A DNA stretch of 45,285 nucleotides from Bacilli bacterium (GCA_016296945.1 JAEDHQ010000008.1:1-45285), one strand, 5' to 3'; numbered from the stretch's first letter, positions 16,763-26,620 are shown. The notes: generated by a model not told the origin, from the sequence alone. Program-made: numbers and translations.

Positions 16763-18511
16763 ATGAAAATGAAGAAAAGAGTATTTAGATTATTAATTTG
16801 TTTAATGGGTTTTGTTTGTTTATTTGCTGGATTAAATGTTGATGCAGCTGATGGATATATGTATTCTAGTGATGGTAAGATTATTGAATGCTCAGTAGGA
16901 ATGACTGTTACAAATGATGGTATTTATGGAATCTTAAGTGATGCTTGGAAAGGTTTCACAAAAGATAATGAAATTACTGACTTTAATAGTCCAAGCGATA
17001 TGTGTTTATATACTGATCCAATAACTAAAGAACAAACATTATATGTTGTTGATAGTTCATCAAATAAGTTGTTTGTATTTGATGGTTCTATTCGTTATAA
17101 AGAAACTGTTAGTTCTTTTCCTTTACATAAGAGCTTAATTGAAAAGGGACTTGATGAAGAAGGAAAAGTAATATTAAATGAAGTTGGATTAGATAAAATC
17201 AATACAAGAATCGTATCTGGTTCTAGCGCTAGTAAAGGAAAATTATGGGATGCAGCTGCAAGAAGTGCATACCTTGATTCACAAAAAGTTCCTGAAGTTG
17301 AATGCTTAGGTTTATCAGGTGTTTATCGCGCACAAAGACCAGTAAAAGATGAAAATGGTAGAAATATTTTAGATGAAAATGGTGAAACAGTTTTACAAGA
17401 TGTTATTTACTTATGCGATAAAACAAACATGCAAGTTTTATTATTAAATGCAGAAACTTATGAAGTAATTCAAGTAATTAGCGTTCCTGTAGGTGCTGAT
17501 TTTGCTGATAAATTCTTACCTTCAAAGATAGTTACTGATGTTACTGGTAGAGCATATTTAATCTGTGAAGGTGTTTATGAAGGTATCTTATTAATGAGTT
17601 ACCAAGGCGACTTTATGCGTATGGTTGGTGTAAACTATACAACATTATCATTCTGGGATGCAATTAAACGTAATTTTAAAACTGAAGAACAACTTAAACA
17701 AGAAGTTACAATTTTACAAACTACTTTTAATAACTTAACAATTGATAGTAAAGGTTTCTTATATACAGTATCAAGTGCTGTTACAAATGCCGATGGAACA
17801 ACTAATAATGATTCAATGATTAAACGTATTAATCAAGCTAATACTGATGTATTAAAACGTAATGGTTATAATAAGCCAAAAGGTGATTTAATTACTATTA
17901 AGACTGGTAGTAATGCTGGTGGTAGTAACTTTATTGCTATTGCCATTAATGAATATGGTGTTTATACTGTAGCTGATTCAAAACACAACCGTTTATTTAC
18001 ATATGATAATGAAGGTAACTTGTTATACATTTCTGGTGGTACTGGAAGTCAAGTAACAGACATCTCAAATGCAACAGCAATTGCTTATCAAGGAGAAAAC
18101 ATTTTAGTACTTGATAAAGGTAATAAATGTATTATGCGTTTTGAACCTACTGATTTCGCAAGAAGTATTAATAAAGCAGTAGAATATGAATATATTGGTG
18201 ATGCTATTAGTGCTGCTGATCAATGGCAAAATGTTATTAACTCTAATCCTGCATATGAATTAGCTTATGTAGGAGTAGGTAAAAAACTTTATTCTGAAGG
18301 CCGTTATCAAGAAGCAATGCTTCAATTTGAAAAAGGCGCTGATGTTGCTTATTATTCACGTGCTTACAAGATGTATCGTGATGATTTAATAAAGAAATAT
18401 TTCCCTGCTGCTTTCGGAATAATATTAGCTTTAATTGTCTTACGAATAGTATTAAAGATACGTAAAAAGATTAAAAATAGAAAGGCCTATGATGATGGTG
18501 ACTTCCTATGA
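16763..18511 (+). CDS. Secreted NHL/beta-propeller and TPR protein with C-terminal anchor
   Basis: The 582-residue protein has a signal peptide (basic start, hydrophobic 9-24, likely cleavage after VDA near 28). An extracytoplasmic beta-propeller of NHL-like repeats follows (TLYVVDSSSNKLFVFDG, YTVADSKHNRLFTYDNEGN, ILVLDKGNKCIMRFEP). A short TPR-like helical pair comes next (YEYIGDAISAADQWQNVI; LYSEGRYQEAMLQFEKG), then one membrane helix (about 548-565) and a basic tail. It has no catalytic motif. Its place between two permease pairs suggests a structural or scaffolding part of the importer, which is inference. GAGGAG precedes the start, and the stop overlaps the next gene. Confidence 0.78.
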   Translation: MKMKKRVFRLLICLMGFVCLFAGLNVDAADGYMYSSDGKIIECSVGMTVTNDGIYGILSDAWKGFTKDNEITDFNSPSDMCLYTDPITKEQTLYVVDSSSNKLFVFDGSIRYKETVSSFPLHKSLIEKGLDEEGKVILNEVGLDKINTRIVSGSSASKGKLWDAAARSAYLDSQKVPEVECLGLSGVYRAQRPVKDENGRNILDENGETVLQDVIYLCDKTNMQVLLLNAETYEVIQVISVPVGADFADKFLPSKIVTDVTGRAYLICEGVYEGILLMSYQGDFMRMVGVNYTTLSFWDAIKRNFKTEEQLKQEVTILQTTFNNLTIDSKGFLYTVSSAVTNADGTTNNDSMIKRINQANTDVLKRNGYNKPKGDLITIKTGSNAGGSNFIAIAINEYGVYTVADSKHNRLFTYDNEGNLLYISGGTGSQVTDISNATAIAYQGENILVLDKGNKCIMRFEPTDFARSINKAVEYEYIGDAISAADQWQNVINSNPAYELAYVGVGKKLYSEGRYQEAMLQFEKGADVAYYSRAYKMYRDDLIKKYFPAAFGIILALIVLRIVLKIRKKIKNRKAYDDGDFL

Positions 18512-19209
18512 TGACTAACCAAGAAATCAAACAAAAAAAGACATTTTCAGATGTATGGAAAACTATCGTTAAAGGTTTAAAGATCTTTAAGAAAGAGTTT
18601 ATTTCATATCCTTTATATATAATGGCTCACCCAATTAAAGGATTTGATGAATTTAAACGTGATGGCAAGGGTAAGATGTGGGTTTCAATTTTATTAATTG
18701 TTACTTTAATCTTCTTAAATATTGCGGAATATCAATTTACAGGATTTGTTATTTCTCAAGTTGATATTACTACATTAAATACAATGTCAGAAATATCTTC
18801 AATTTTATTAATTGTTGTTGTATTAACTGTTTCAAATTGGAGTATTACTACATTATTTGATGGAAAAGGAAAAATGAAAGAAATCTTTATGATGCTATCA
18901 TATTGCATCTTTCCTCTTGTATGGTCAAAATTCTTTGGATTATTAATATCTAATGTTGTATCACAACAAGAAGAAGCAATTTATAGTTTAGTTATTGGTT
19001 TAGGTATATTCTTGATGTGTTATATGGGATTCTTTGGATTTGTTAGTATTCATGAATATGGCGTAATAAAGTGTGTTATTACATTACTATTTACAGCCTT
19101 AGCTGCCTTAGTTATTTGCTTTGTAGGCATCTTAGCATTTGACTTATTCCAAAAAATGTATGGATTCTTATATACAATATATCAAGAAATATCCTTACGA
19201 TATTTGTAG
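18508..19209 (+). CDS. Yip1-like polytopic membrane protein
   Basis: The 233-residue protein has a basic cytoplasmic N-terminus with the phrase YPLYIMAHPIKGFDEFK, common in bacterial YIP1-family proteins. About five hydrophobic helices follow between residues 50 and 225. Its function is not known. It begins 4 bases before the stop of the propeller gene and ends 12 bases before the DUF5696-like gene, so it is tightly bound into the operon. I infer it is an accessory membrane subunit of the same machinery. Confidence 0.7.
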   Translation: MMTNQEIKQKKTFSDVWKTIVKGLKIFKKEFISYPLYIMAHPIKGFDEFKRDGKGKMWVSILLIVTLIFLNIAEYQFTGFVISQVDITTLNTMSEISSILLIVVVLTVSNWSITTLFDGKGKMKEIFMMLSYCIFPLVWSKFFGLLISNVVSQQEEAIYSLVIGLGIFLMCYMGFFGFVSIHEYGVIKCVITLLFTALAALVICFVGILAFDLFQKMYGFLYTIYQEISLRYL

Positions 19210-19221
19210 GAGGATGATATA

Positions 19222-22200
19222 ATGAAATATACTTATTTACGTTTAAAATATATTATTCCTACTCTACTTCTTATTGCCTTATTAATTGTATTAGGAGTAT
19301 TCTTTATTGGTGGGCTAAAAGCATCGTCTGTTGATTTTGATAATCTTGAATGGGATAGTGAAGGTTTTACAAACTTTAATGGCATTGATGAAGCTCAAAT
19401 CAATAAACTAAAAGTCGTCGGTCATAACAAAAAATATGTTATGGTTATTGACGAATCAACTACAATTATTTCTGTTTATGAAAAGAGATCTGGCTGGACA
19501 ATTGAAAAACCAACTGATTCTAAAACTACTAAGTTTTTATATTCTACAGCTCAATCTGCTGGTGATAATGAAGCTAAATCAAATTTAGTTTTAGAATATT
19601 ATAACGAAAACGGTAAAACTTCTACGATTTCATCTTTCGCAAAGAGTGTTCAATATGAAAATGTAACAACTGGTGGAAAAGAAAGATATTACCAAATTAG
19701 ATATGGTGTAGATGATTCATTTAATAACTATGTAGATATCTTGTATTCAATTGGTGACTTTAGTCCTATCGTAATTCCTGATAAGTTTGATATGTATGAC
19801 TTTGAGGATATGTTTGTTGGTAATACTGTATTCAGAATGCAAAGAGAATCTGATATCGAAGATTTTGTTACAATCTATGATGAAGAAGGAAATCCGACTG
19901 ATGAAAAAGGTGTTGAATGGAAACATCAAAATGGTTTATATTGTTTTGATAATGAAGCTGCTTTATATATCTTAGAAAATGGCTTCGGTGTTTTAGAATT
20001 TAAACCAAATGATACATTTGCTACTGGTAAAAAATACACTAACAAAGAAGTTAGTGACGAAGAAAGAGAAGAAATCCTAAATGCAAAAGCAGGTTATTGG
20101 GATGTTACAGATGTATTAGATGAAAATGGTCAATTAAAGATGAAAGCAGGAGTAAACTATAATACAAGTGCTGATGCGACAACTAAATCACCTGTTATAG
20201 TTAATCCATTCTTGAATCAAACATTCTATGATAATACAATTTTTGGTACTAATGCTTATGAACCTCGTGATGTAAATGAAGATGAATCATATACAACAAC
20301 GAACTGGAAAACAAGAAATCTTGATGCTTATGAAAGAACATTAAAGTTTAAGATGGCAAATGCAATTCTTGTTAAGCAAACGATATATAACATGTTATAT
20401 GTTGGTTCTTTCACACAAGAACAAGTTGGTACAGATGCTAATGGGGACCCAATTTATCAATTAAATTATGATAAACATCAATATACATTAAGAAATCTCC
20501 AAACTGGAAACAAGCTTAAAGATGCTAATGTTTACTATGATTATAATCAAGATGGTAAAATTACTTTAGATGAATATTATCAATATGGTGGTTATCAATT
20601 AAGAGACGAAAATGGAAACTTCGTTTATGAAACAAGTGAATATGGAAATCTAAGACCAAAACAAATGGGTCTACAAACTGAAGATGCTGTTGCACAAAAC
20701 GAAAAATATGGTATTGAAGAAGCTTCTAAAACAATTGCTTATGACGTTTGTGTTCGCTTTGTATTAAGTAGCGATGGTATGGAAGCAACAATTATCAATA
20801 ATTCAATTCGTGAAGGTGTTGGAATTGATAATCAAGATGAAAATATTCCAAATTACCTAAAACATAATAATGTAATTTCAAAAATCCAATTATGTAAATA
20901 TGCCACTGTTAATGGTGATGATCAATCAACTGGGGAAATTATTTTACCAGATGGAAGTGGTGCTATTATCAAATTTAATAGTGAAAAGAGTGAACAATAC
21001 GCAAGTATTTATCCGGAAAAACGTATTTACGGTGATGATATGGCTATCAATAAAGCTGAAAAAGGAAACGCTACAGAAAAGATGATGCTTCCTATGTATG
21101 GATTTATTGAAACTAGTAGTCGTAAAGGTGTTGTGGCAATTGTTTCCAAAGGTGCTGCCCAAACATCAATTTCTGCTGACTTCTTACGTGATGCATCTAA
21201 AGGTGGTATGATGAAATATAACTATGCATATTTCTCAACATACTATCGTGATTCAGAAAAGGTAAAGATTACATCTACTTCAGAATATACAAAAATTAGT
21301 GAAGACTTTTATCAAGGAGATGTAACATATAAGTATATCTTCTTAAGCAGTGAAGTTCCTTCTACATATGTAGATGTTGCGAATGTATATCGAAATTATT
21401 TATTAAAAAAATATCCAGAACTTGAAAGTAAGCAAGACACAACAACAGTATCAACACCAACTATCACGTTCTTAGGTGCTTATGAAAAGAAAACATTTAA
21501 GATGGGATTTGTTGTTGATGCAGATTATTCATTAACAACTTTTGATCAAGCAACACAAATTGTGAGTGAATTAAAAGATAATGGCGTTTCTAATATGAAT
21601 GTATCATATCGTTCTTGGATGGATGATGGATTCCACCAAGAAACAACTGCTGACGTTGATGTTGCAAGAATTATTGGTGGCAAGAAAGATATGAAAGAAT
21701 TCTCTAGTTTCTTAAAAGGATTAGGATTCTCATTCTTCCCAGAATATAAAGTCGCTAATGGTATCGGATATGACTTTGCATTTGGTAGTTTAAAATATAG
21801 CTCAAAATCAATTTCAGGTTCTTATTCAAGTTCTGTGGAATATGTTTTATCTACTGGATTAGAAAACGCAGAAGGAAGAAAAGGTAACTTTATTTCTCCT
21901 ATTTATTATAATTCTTTAGCAAACAAGTTCTTAAAGAATTATGAAAAGCTAGATATTTCTGGCATTTACTTATCAGATTTAGGTAATAAATCTGTTGCGG
22001 ATTATTCTCGTGGTAAGCAAGTATATTCAGCTACTGCAACAATGTACCAAAGAGAAGTATTAGATGTGTTTAATCAAGGCAATTTAGTAATGGTAAATGC
22101 GCCATATGATTATGCATTTAGTTACACAGATGTTGCAACAGTTATTCCTGTACAATGTACATTGTATGGTGCTGTAAATTATTCAATTCCTTTATACCAA

Positions 22201-22611
22201 TTAGTATGTAGTGGATTATTTGATTATTCAAGTAAACCTGTTAACTATAATAATGATTATTCTATTAGATGGAATTTAATGAAGGCAATTGAAACTGGTT
22301 CAAATTTAGCATTTGTATTATCTGCTGAAGATACAAGTGTATTATTAAATACAAATATTACTGAATACTATAATTCATATTACACTAACTGGAAAGAAAA
22401 CATTATATATATGAACAATGTCTTAAATTCTACCGGTATTTATGAAAGTTATTTAGTATCTCATGAATATTTAACAGATAATGTTGTAAAAGTTCAATAC
22501 GCTAATGGCTTAACAATCATCATTAATTATGATTCAGAAAATTATGTTGATGATACTACTGGATATTCAGTAAAAAGCAATTGGTATGCGATTATAGAGG
22601 AGGGAGTATAA
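19222..22611 (+). CDS. Large anchored extracytoplasmic protein, DUF5696-like
   Basis: The 1129-residue protein has an N-terminal membrane anchor (about residues 10-32) and a very large external part. From my memory of operon neighbours it matches the DUF5696 family, which recurs beside CUT1 permeases and Yip1-like proteins; I could not verify this by search. The last 400 residues look like a TIM-barrel-type hydrolase region (YSLTTFDQATQIVSEL, VSNMNVSYRSWMDDG, FSFFPEYKVANGIGYDFAFG, LDISGIYLSDLGN), reminiscent of glycosidase barrels. No catalytic pair can be named with confidence. A DQDG-like turn (DYNQDGKITLDEY, about 435-447) resembles an EF-hand/dockerin-type calcium loop. AGGAGG lies before the ATG. 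Confidence 0.68.
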   Translation: MKYTYLRLKYIIPTLLLIALLIVLGVFFIGGLKASSVDFDNLEWDSEGFTNFNGIDEAQINKLKVVGHNKKYVMVIDESTTIISVYEKRSGWTIEKPTDSKTTKFLYSTAQSAGDNEAKSNLVLEYYNENGKTSTISSFAKSVQYENVTTGGKERYYQIRYGVDDSFNNYVDILYSIGDFSPIVIPDKFDMYDFEDMFVGNTVFRMQRESDIEDFVTIYDEEGNPTDEKGVEWKHQNGLYCFDNEAALYILENGFGVLEFKPNDTFATGKKYTNKEVSDEEREEILNAKAGYWDVTDVLDENGQLKMKAGVNYNTSADATTKSPVIVNPFLNQTFYDNTIFGTNAYEPRDVNEDESYTTTNWKTRNLDAYERTLKFKMANAILVKQTIYNMLYVGSFTQEQVGTDANGDPIYQLNYDKHQYTLRNLQTGNKLKDANVYYDYNQDGKITLDEYYQYGGYQLRDENGNFVYETSEYGNLRPKQMGLQTEDAVAQNEKYGIEEASKTIAYDVCVRFVLSSDGMEATIINNSIREGVGIDNQDENIPNYLKHNNVISKIQLCKYATVNGDDQSTGEIILPDGSGAIIKFNSEKSEQYASIYPEKRIYGDDMAINKAEKGNATEKMMLPMYGFIETSSRKGVVAIVSKGAAQTSISADFLRDASKGGMMKYNYAYFSTYYRDSEKVKITSTSEYTKISEDFYQGDVTYKYIFLSSEVPSTYVDVANVYRNYLLKKYPELESKQDTTTVSTPTITFLGAYEKKTFKMGFVVDADYSLTTFDQATQIVSELKDNGVSNMNVSYRSWMDDGFHQETTADVDVARIIGGKKDMKEFSSFLKGLGFSFFPEYKVANGIGYDFAFGSLKYSSKSISGSYSSSVEYVLSTGLENAEGRKGNFISPIYYNSLANKFLKNYEKLDISGIYLSDLGNKSVADYSRGKQVYSATATMYQREVLDVFNQGNLVMVNAPYDYAFSYTDVATVIPVQCTLYGAVNYSIPLYQLVCSGLFDYSSKPVNYNNDYSIRWNLMKAIETGSNLAFVLSAEDTSVLLNTNITEYYNSYYTNWKENIIYMNNVLNSTGIYESYLVSHEYLTDNVVKVQYANGLTIIINYDSENYVDDTTGYSVKSNWYAIIEEGV

Positions 22612-22612
22612 G

Positions 22613-23905
22613 ATGAAAAAAAGAATTTTATCAAAAATTGCAAATGTTTTATTGACAATTTGTAATGGTATCTTATGTGGCTTTGCTCACCTTTATAAAG
22701 CAGTTGGTTGGTTCTTTAGTAAGCTAGGAAAAGTAATAGCAAAATTCTTTATCCTTTTGGGATCTTTAGTTGATAAATTCTTAAGAATTACCTTTATTCC
22801 ACTATTCAAATTAATAGCTAAAGGATATAATAAAATATTAGATACATTTAGTTCTGTAAGAGCTAAGTTGTATGATAAGAGTATCGAAAGAAAAAATAAA
22901 AAGAAAGAAGTAGAAGATGAATCTAAATTTAAGAAAGTAGTTAAGTTTATTCCAAATTTACTATCAACGAAAATTTCCTATCGTCATCGTCAAGCTTTAT
23001 GGGGTGTTGTATTTATAATTCCTTTAATGATTGGTTTTATTTATTTCTTCTTGTTCCCTTTTATTACAACTATTGTCTTTAGTTTTTCAAATGTATATCG
23101 TACAACACCTAATTCATATACTGGTCATGTATATGGTGCTGTAACTGAATGGGTTGGATTTGATAACTATCGTTTTGTATGGTCTGTTCATTCATCTTTC
23201 AAAGATACTTTATTAGGTGTTTTCGGTTCTACATTATTAGATGTTTTAATGATTTTAGTTTTCAGTTTAATTATTGCTGTTGTTTTAAATTCTAAGTTCC
23301 GTTGTCGTGCCTTTGTTAGAGCAGTATTCTTCATGCCTGTAATTTTTAACTCACAAGCAGTAGATGTTGCAACAAGCGCTGGTTCAACATTAACTGATGC
23401 GATGGAACAATCTGGCCAAGATGTATTTTCATCAATGTTTAACTTTGGTGATTTCTTGTTAGAAGCAAACTTACCTGTTACAGCTGTTAACTTCTTAACT
23501 AGCGCCTCAGACTCAATTTTTGATGTTATTTCTTATTCAGGTGTTCAAATTTTGATTTTCTTATCAGGTATTCAATCTGTTTCAAAACAATTATACGAAG
23601 CTGCAAAGATTGAGGGGGCAACACAATATGAAATATTCTGGAAGATAACATTCCCAATGGTTTCTCCATTGATGTTAACTGCTGGTGTGTATACTGTTGT
23701 CGACTCGTTCTTGAGGTCGGATCTATTAAAATTGATGGAATCATATGGCAGTTCCGGTGATGTCGCTTTCGAATTAGGTCTAGGAGCTCTAACAAAAGAT
23801 GGTGTTTATGCTGCTATGTCAGTTTTATTCGTACTAGTTTCTTTAGCTGTTGTTGCTATTGTATTCTTAGTAATAAAGAGGATGGTGTTCTACTATGATG
23901 AATAA
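22613..23905 (+). CDS. Sugar ABC transporter permease, MalF-like, with N-terminal extension (pair 2)
   Basis: This 430-residue CUT1 permease carries about 120 extra residues at the N-terminus. The extension holds hydrophobic and amphipathic stretches (residues 6-65) and a charged segment (KSIERKNKKKEVEDE). The core starts at ALWGVVFIIPLMIGFIYFFLFPF, and the EAA loop is YEAAKIEGATQYEIFWKITFP. It pairs with the next gene, whose start it overlaps by 11 bases. GAGGAGGG is placed directly before the ATG, so high expression is likely. It is clearly distinct from the first MalF-like gene, so this is not a recent duplication. Confidence 0.9.
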   Translation: MKKRILSKIANVLLTICNGILCGFAHLYKAVGWFFSKLGKVIAKFFILLGSLVDKFLRITFIPLFKLIAKGYNKILDTFSSVRAKLYDKSIERKNKKKEVEDESKFKKVVKFIPNLLSTKISYRHRQALWGVVFIIPLMIGFIYFFLFPFITTIVFSFSNVYRTTPNSYTGHVYGAVTEWVGFDNYRFVWSVHSSFKDTLLGVFGSTLLDVLMILVFSLIIAVVLNSKFRCRAFVRAVFFMPVIFNSQAVDVATSAGSTLTDAMEQSGQDVFSSMFNFGDFLLEANLPVTAVNFLTSASDSIFDVISYSGVQILIFLSGIQSVSKQLYEAAKIEGATQYEIFWKITFPMVSPLMLTAGVYTVVDSFLRSDLLKLMESYGSSGDVAFELGLGALTKDGVYAAMSVLFVLVSLAVVAIVFLVIKRMVFYYDE

Positions 23906-24926
23906 TATCGAATACCAAAACAAATCAAGATGGCAAGAATTTAAAGAATCATGGAATGATCCTGTAAAGAAAAAAGTTCGTGCTAAGAAATTATTTATTA
24001 CAGTAGGTTCATTATTAAGAGGATTTATCTTACTTGGCTTATGCTTTGTTATCTTACTTCCAATTTTTGAAAAATTGTCTGCTGCTTTACGTCACCCAAC
24101 AGATATTTCTAATGCACAAGTTGTATTTATTCCTGCTCAATTTAGTATCATCAATTTCCAAGTTGCAGCTGAAATGTTATTATATACTCAGTCTTTATTA
24201 AATACTGTTGTGTTATCTACAATCACAACTGTTATTCAAGTAATTGCAACTGCTGTCGCTGGTTATTCATTTGCTAAGTTGAAATTTAAAGGAAGCAATA
24301 TCATTTTCTTAATCGTTATTTGTACACTTGTTGTACCAAACGAAGCTTTAGATAGGTCGCGAACTTGGTTCTTGCAAGAAAATGCCTTCTTTGGAATTAA
24401 TCTAATTGGTAATGTATTCTCAATGTATATTATGGCTGCTTTTGGACAAGGCATTCGTTCTGCAATCTTTATCTTCTTATTTAGACAATTCTTTAAAGGC
24501 GTGCCAAAAGAATTAGAAGAGTCTGCGGAAGTAGATGGTGCAGGTGTTATCAGAACATTCTGGAGTGTTATGCTTCCAAATGCTCGTGGTGCAATCGTAA
24601 CTGTAGCATTATTTGCCTTTGTATGGCAATGGAATGACTGTTACTTTGGTCAATTATTAGGATATACTTCAGGTAATATGACATTATTAGCTGTTGAATT
24701 AAGTACTGGTACAGAAGTTTTACGTACAATTATTAGTACTTGGGCAGCTGCCGGAAATGATGTATTAGAATCATTTATTGCTTCTGGTGTAACTACTGAC
24801 CCATTGTTTGTATCATTAATTGCAAATACTGCTGCATTAATGATTATGGCACCATTATTAATTGGTTATTTCTTTGTTCAAAAATTATTCGTTGAGAGCA
24901 TTGAAAGAACTGGTATTACTGGTTAA
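23895..24926 (+). CDS. Carbohydrate ABC transporter permease, MalG-like (pair 2)
   Basis: This is the second MalG-like permease (343 residues). Membrane helices begin at GSLLRGFILLGLCFVILLP; the EAA loop is EESAEVDGAGVIRTFWSVMLP. It is the last gene of the long operon and is followed after 8 bases by a hairpin. No ATPase gene follows, as for pair 1. Confidence 0.9.
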   Translation: MMNNIEYQNKSRWQEFKESWNDPVKKKVRAKKLFITVGSLLRGFILLGLCFVILLPIFEKLSAALRHPTDISNAQVVFIPAQFSIINFQVAAEMLLYTQSLLNTVVLSTITTVIQVIATAVAGYSFAKLKFKGSNIIFLIVICTLVVPNEALDRSRTWFLQENAFFGINLIGNVFSMYIMAAFGQGIRSAIFIFLFRQFFKGVPKELEESAEVDGAGVIRTFWSVMLPNARGAIVTVALFAFVWQWNDCYFGQLLGYTSGNMTLLAVELSTGTEVLRTIISTWAAAGNDVLESFIASGVTTDPLFVSLIANTAALMIMAPLLIGYFFVQKLFVESIERTGITG

Positions 24927-24934
24927 AAAAACAA

Positions 24935-24956
24935 GGTGCCACTTATTTGTGGCACC
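24935..24956 (+). terminator. Strong hairpin at the end of the ABC operon, probable partial terminator
   Basis: An 8-bp perfect stem GGTGCCAC / GTGGCACC has a 6-base loop. It is followed by CTATTAATTTTA rather than a clean T run. No promoter is visible before the next gene, so it may be a leaky terminator or a processing or stability element that sets the ratio between transporter and downstream enzyme genes. Confidence 0.6.
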
Positions 24957-24985
24957 TATTAATTTTAGGAGTTGATACTAACAAA

Positions 24986-26620
24986 ATGATAAAAGATCCT
25001 TTAAATTTAAAAATAAATAAAAATGAATTATTAATAGATATTTCATTAGATGAATTATTAAATAGTTTAAGTTTAGAAGAAAAAGTAGGGCAAATGTTAA
25101 TGTTTGCTTTTCATGGAGTTGAATTTAATGAGCAATTAAAAACACAAATCGATGAATTCCATTTAGGTGGTGTTATTCATTTTGCGAGAAATATTGTTAA
25201 TCCAGATCAAGTCTTAAAATTAAATAAAGATATTTTAGAATATTCAAAATATCCAATGTTTATTGGAGTTGACCAAGAAGGTGGTATTGTTCAAAGAATC
25301 ACAAAAGGAACAACACCATTTCCAGGAGCGATGGCTCTTGCTGCTGCTAATCAAGACATTCGCTTACTTCATCGTTATGTTGGTGAAGATTTAAGACAAA
25401 TGAACTTTAATATGGTATTTGCACCTGTTGCTGATGTTAATAATAATCCATTCAATCCAGTTATAAATTCACGTTCTTATAGTGATGACCCAATGATTGT
25501 TAGTAATTATGTATGTGAGGCTTTTTTAGGATTTCAGGATGCTTTAATGCTCCCAACCGTAAAACATTTTCCGGGCCATGGAGATACTTCAGTTGATTCG
25601 CATGTTAGTATGCCTTCAGTAAATAAAAGCAAAAGTGAAATTGAATCAATGGAACTAGTTCCATTTAAAGAAGCAATAAAAGCAGGTATTGATGGTGTTA
25701 TGGTGGCTCATATTGTTTATCCTGCATATGATGATTTGTATCCATCAACGTTATCAAAAACTATTGTAACTGATATTTTGCGCCAAAAACTAGGGTTTAA
25801 GGGACTTGTGGTAACTGATAGCCTAACAATGGGTGCAATCAATAATAACTATACAAAAAAAGAGATTGTCACTCTTGCTGCGAATGCGGGAATTGATATC
25901 ATGATTTTCTGTGGAAGAGCCGATATAAATGAACAACGTGAAATATATCAAGGTTTTATTGAAAGTGTTAAAGAAGGAAATATTTCTTTAGAGATTATAG
26001 ATAAAGCAGTTCGTAGAATTCTTGAATATAAAAAGAAATATTGTGTGCAAGAAAAAAATGAAAAGTATATTTATCCAAATAAAGAAAAACTTGTATTAGG
26101 AAATAAATTGTCTTTAGCAAGTATTACAAAAGTAGATCTTTATGGGAAAGATAATAATCAGAAAAACAATACAATCATTAATAAAGAAGATAAAATATTG
26201 GTGATTTTCCCCAAAATAAAACTTTTTAGTTTAGTTGATAACAATGTAAATGATTATACTACTTTAGGGTCTTGTTTAAAAAAACAAGGAGTAGATGTAG
26301 AAGAAGTTATTATAAGTTCTGAAGAATATAGCTTATCAAAAATCAAAGAGATGACTGATAAATTTGATAAAATATTCATGGCAACTTATAATGTTTGTAA
26401 AGATGATTATCAAACAAAAGTATTTAATTGTTTGCCTAAAGATAAAGTTACAGTTGTAGCTATGAGATCCCCATATGATAACTATTATTTAGAAGAGTTA
26501 GGATCTTATATTTGTATCTATGAGGCTTCTGATTTAGCGTTGAACAATTTATCTTTATGTTTAGTTGGAAAAGAAAAATTTATGGGTAAATTACCAGTAA
26601 AATTAAAAGATTTTAAATAG
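24986..26620 (+). CDS. Glycoside hydrolase family 3 beta-N-acetylglucosaminidase (NagZ-like), first copy
   Basis: GH3 enzymes of the NagZ group cleave GlcNAc from MurNAc or anhydroMurNAc (peptides). In the 544-residue protein the substrate loop DQEGG is at 96-100. The NagZ signature KHFPGHGDTxxDSH is at 193-206, with the His198/Asp200 general acid-base dyad, and the nucleophile Asp278 is in VTDSLTMGAI. A C-terminal alpha/beta domain of about 160 residues follows, as in the two-domain Bacillus enzyme. There is no signal peptide, unlike secreted Bacillus NagZ. The ATG at 24986 is chosen because it is the first likely start. The AGGAG lies rather far upstream (14 bases). Confidence 0.9.
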   Translation: MIKDPLNLKINKNELLIDISLDELLNSLSLEEKVGQMLMFAFHGVEFNEQLKTQIDEFHLGGVIHFARNIVNPDQVLKLNKDILEYSKYPMFIGVDQEGGIVQRITKGTTPFPGAMALAAANQDIRLLHRYVGEDLRQMNFNMVFAPVADVNNNPFNPVINSRSYSDDPMIVSNYVCEAFLGFQDALMLPTVKHFPGHGDTSVDSHVSMPSVNKSKSEIESMELVPFKEAIKAGIDGVMVAHIVYPAYDDLYPSTLSKTIVTDILRQKLGFKGLVVTDSLTMGAINNNYTKKEIVTLAANAGIDIMIFCGRADINEQREIYQGFIESVKEGNISLEIIDKAVRRILEYKKKYCVQEKNEKYIYPNKEKLVLGNKLSLASITKVDLYGKDNNQKNNTIINKEDKILVIFPKIKLFSLVDNNVNDYTTLGSCLKKQGVDVEEVIISSEEYSLSKIKEMTDKFDKIFMATYNVCKDDYQTKVFNCLPKDKVTVVAMRSPYDNYYLEELGSYICIYEASDLALNNLSLCLVGKEKFMGKLPVKLKDFK

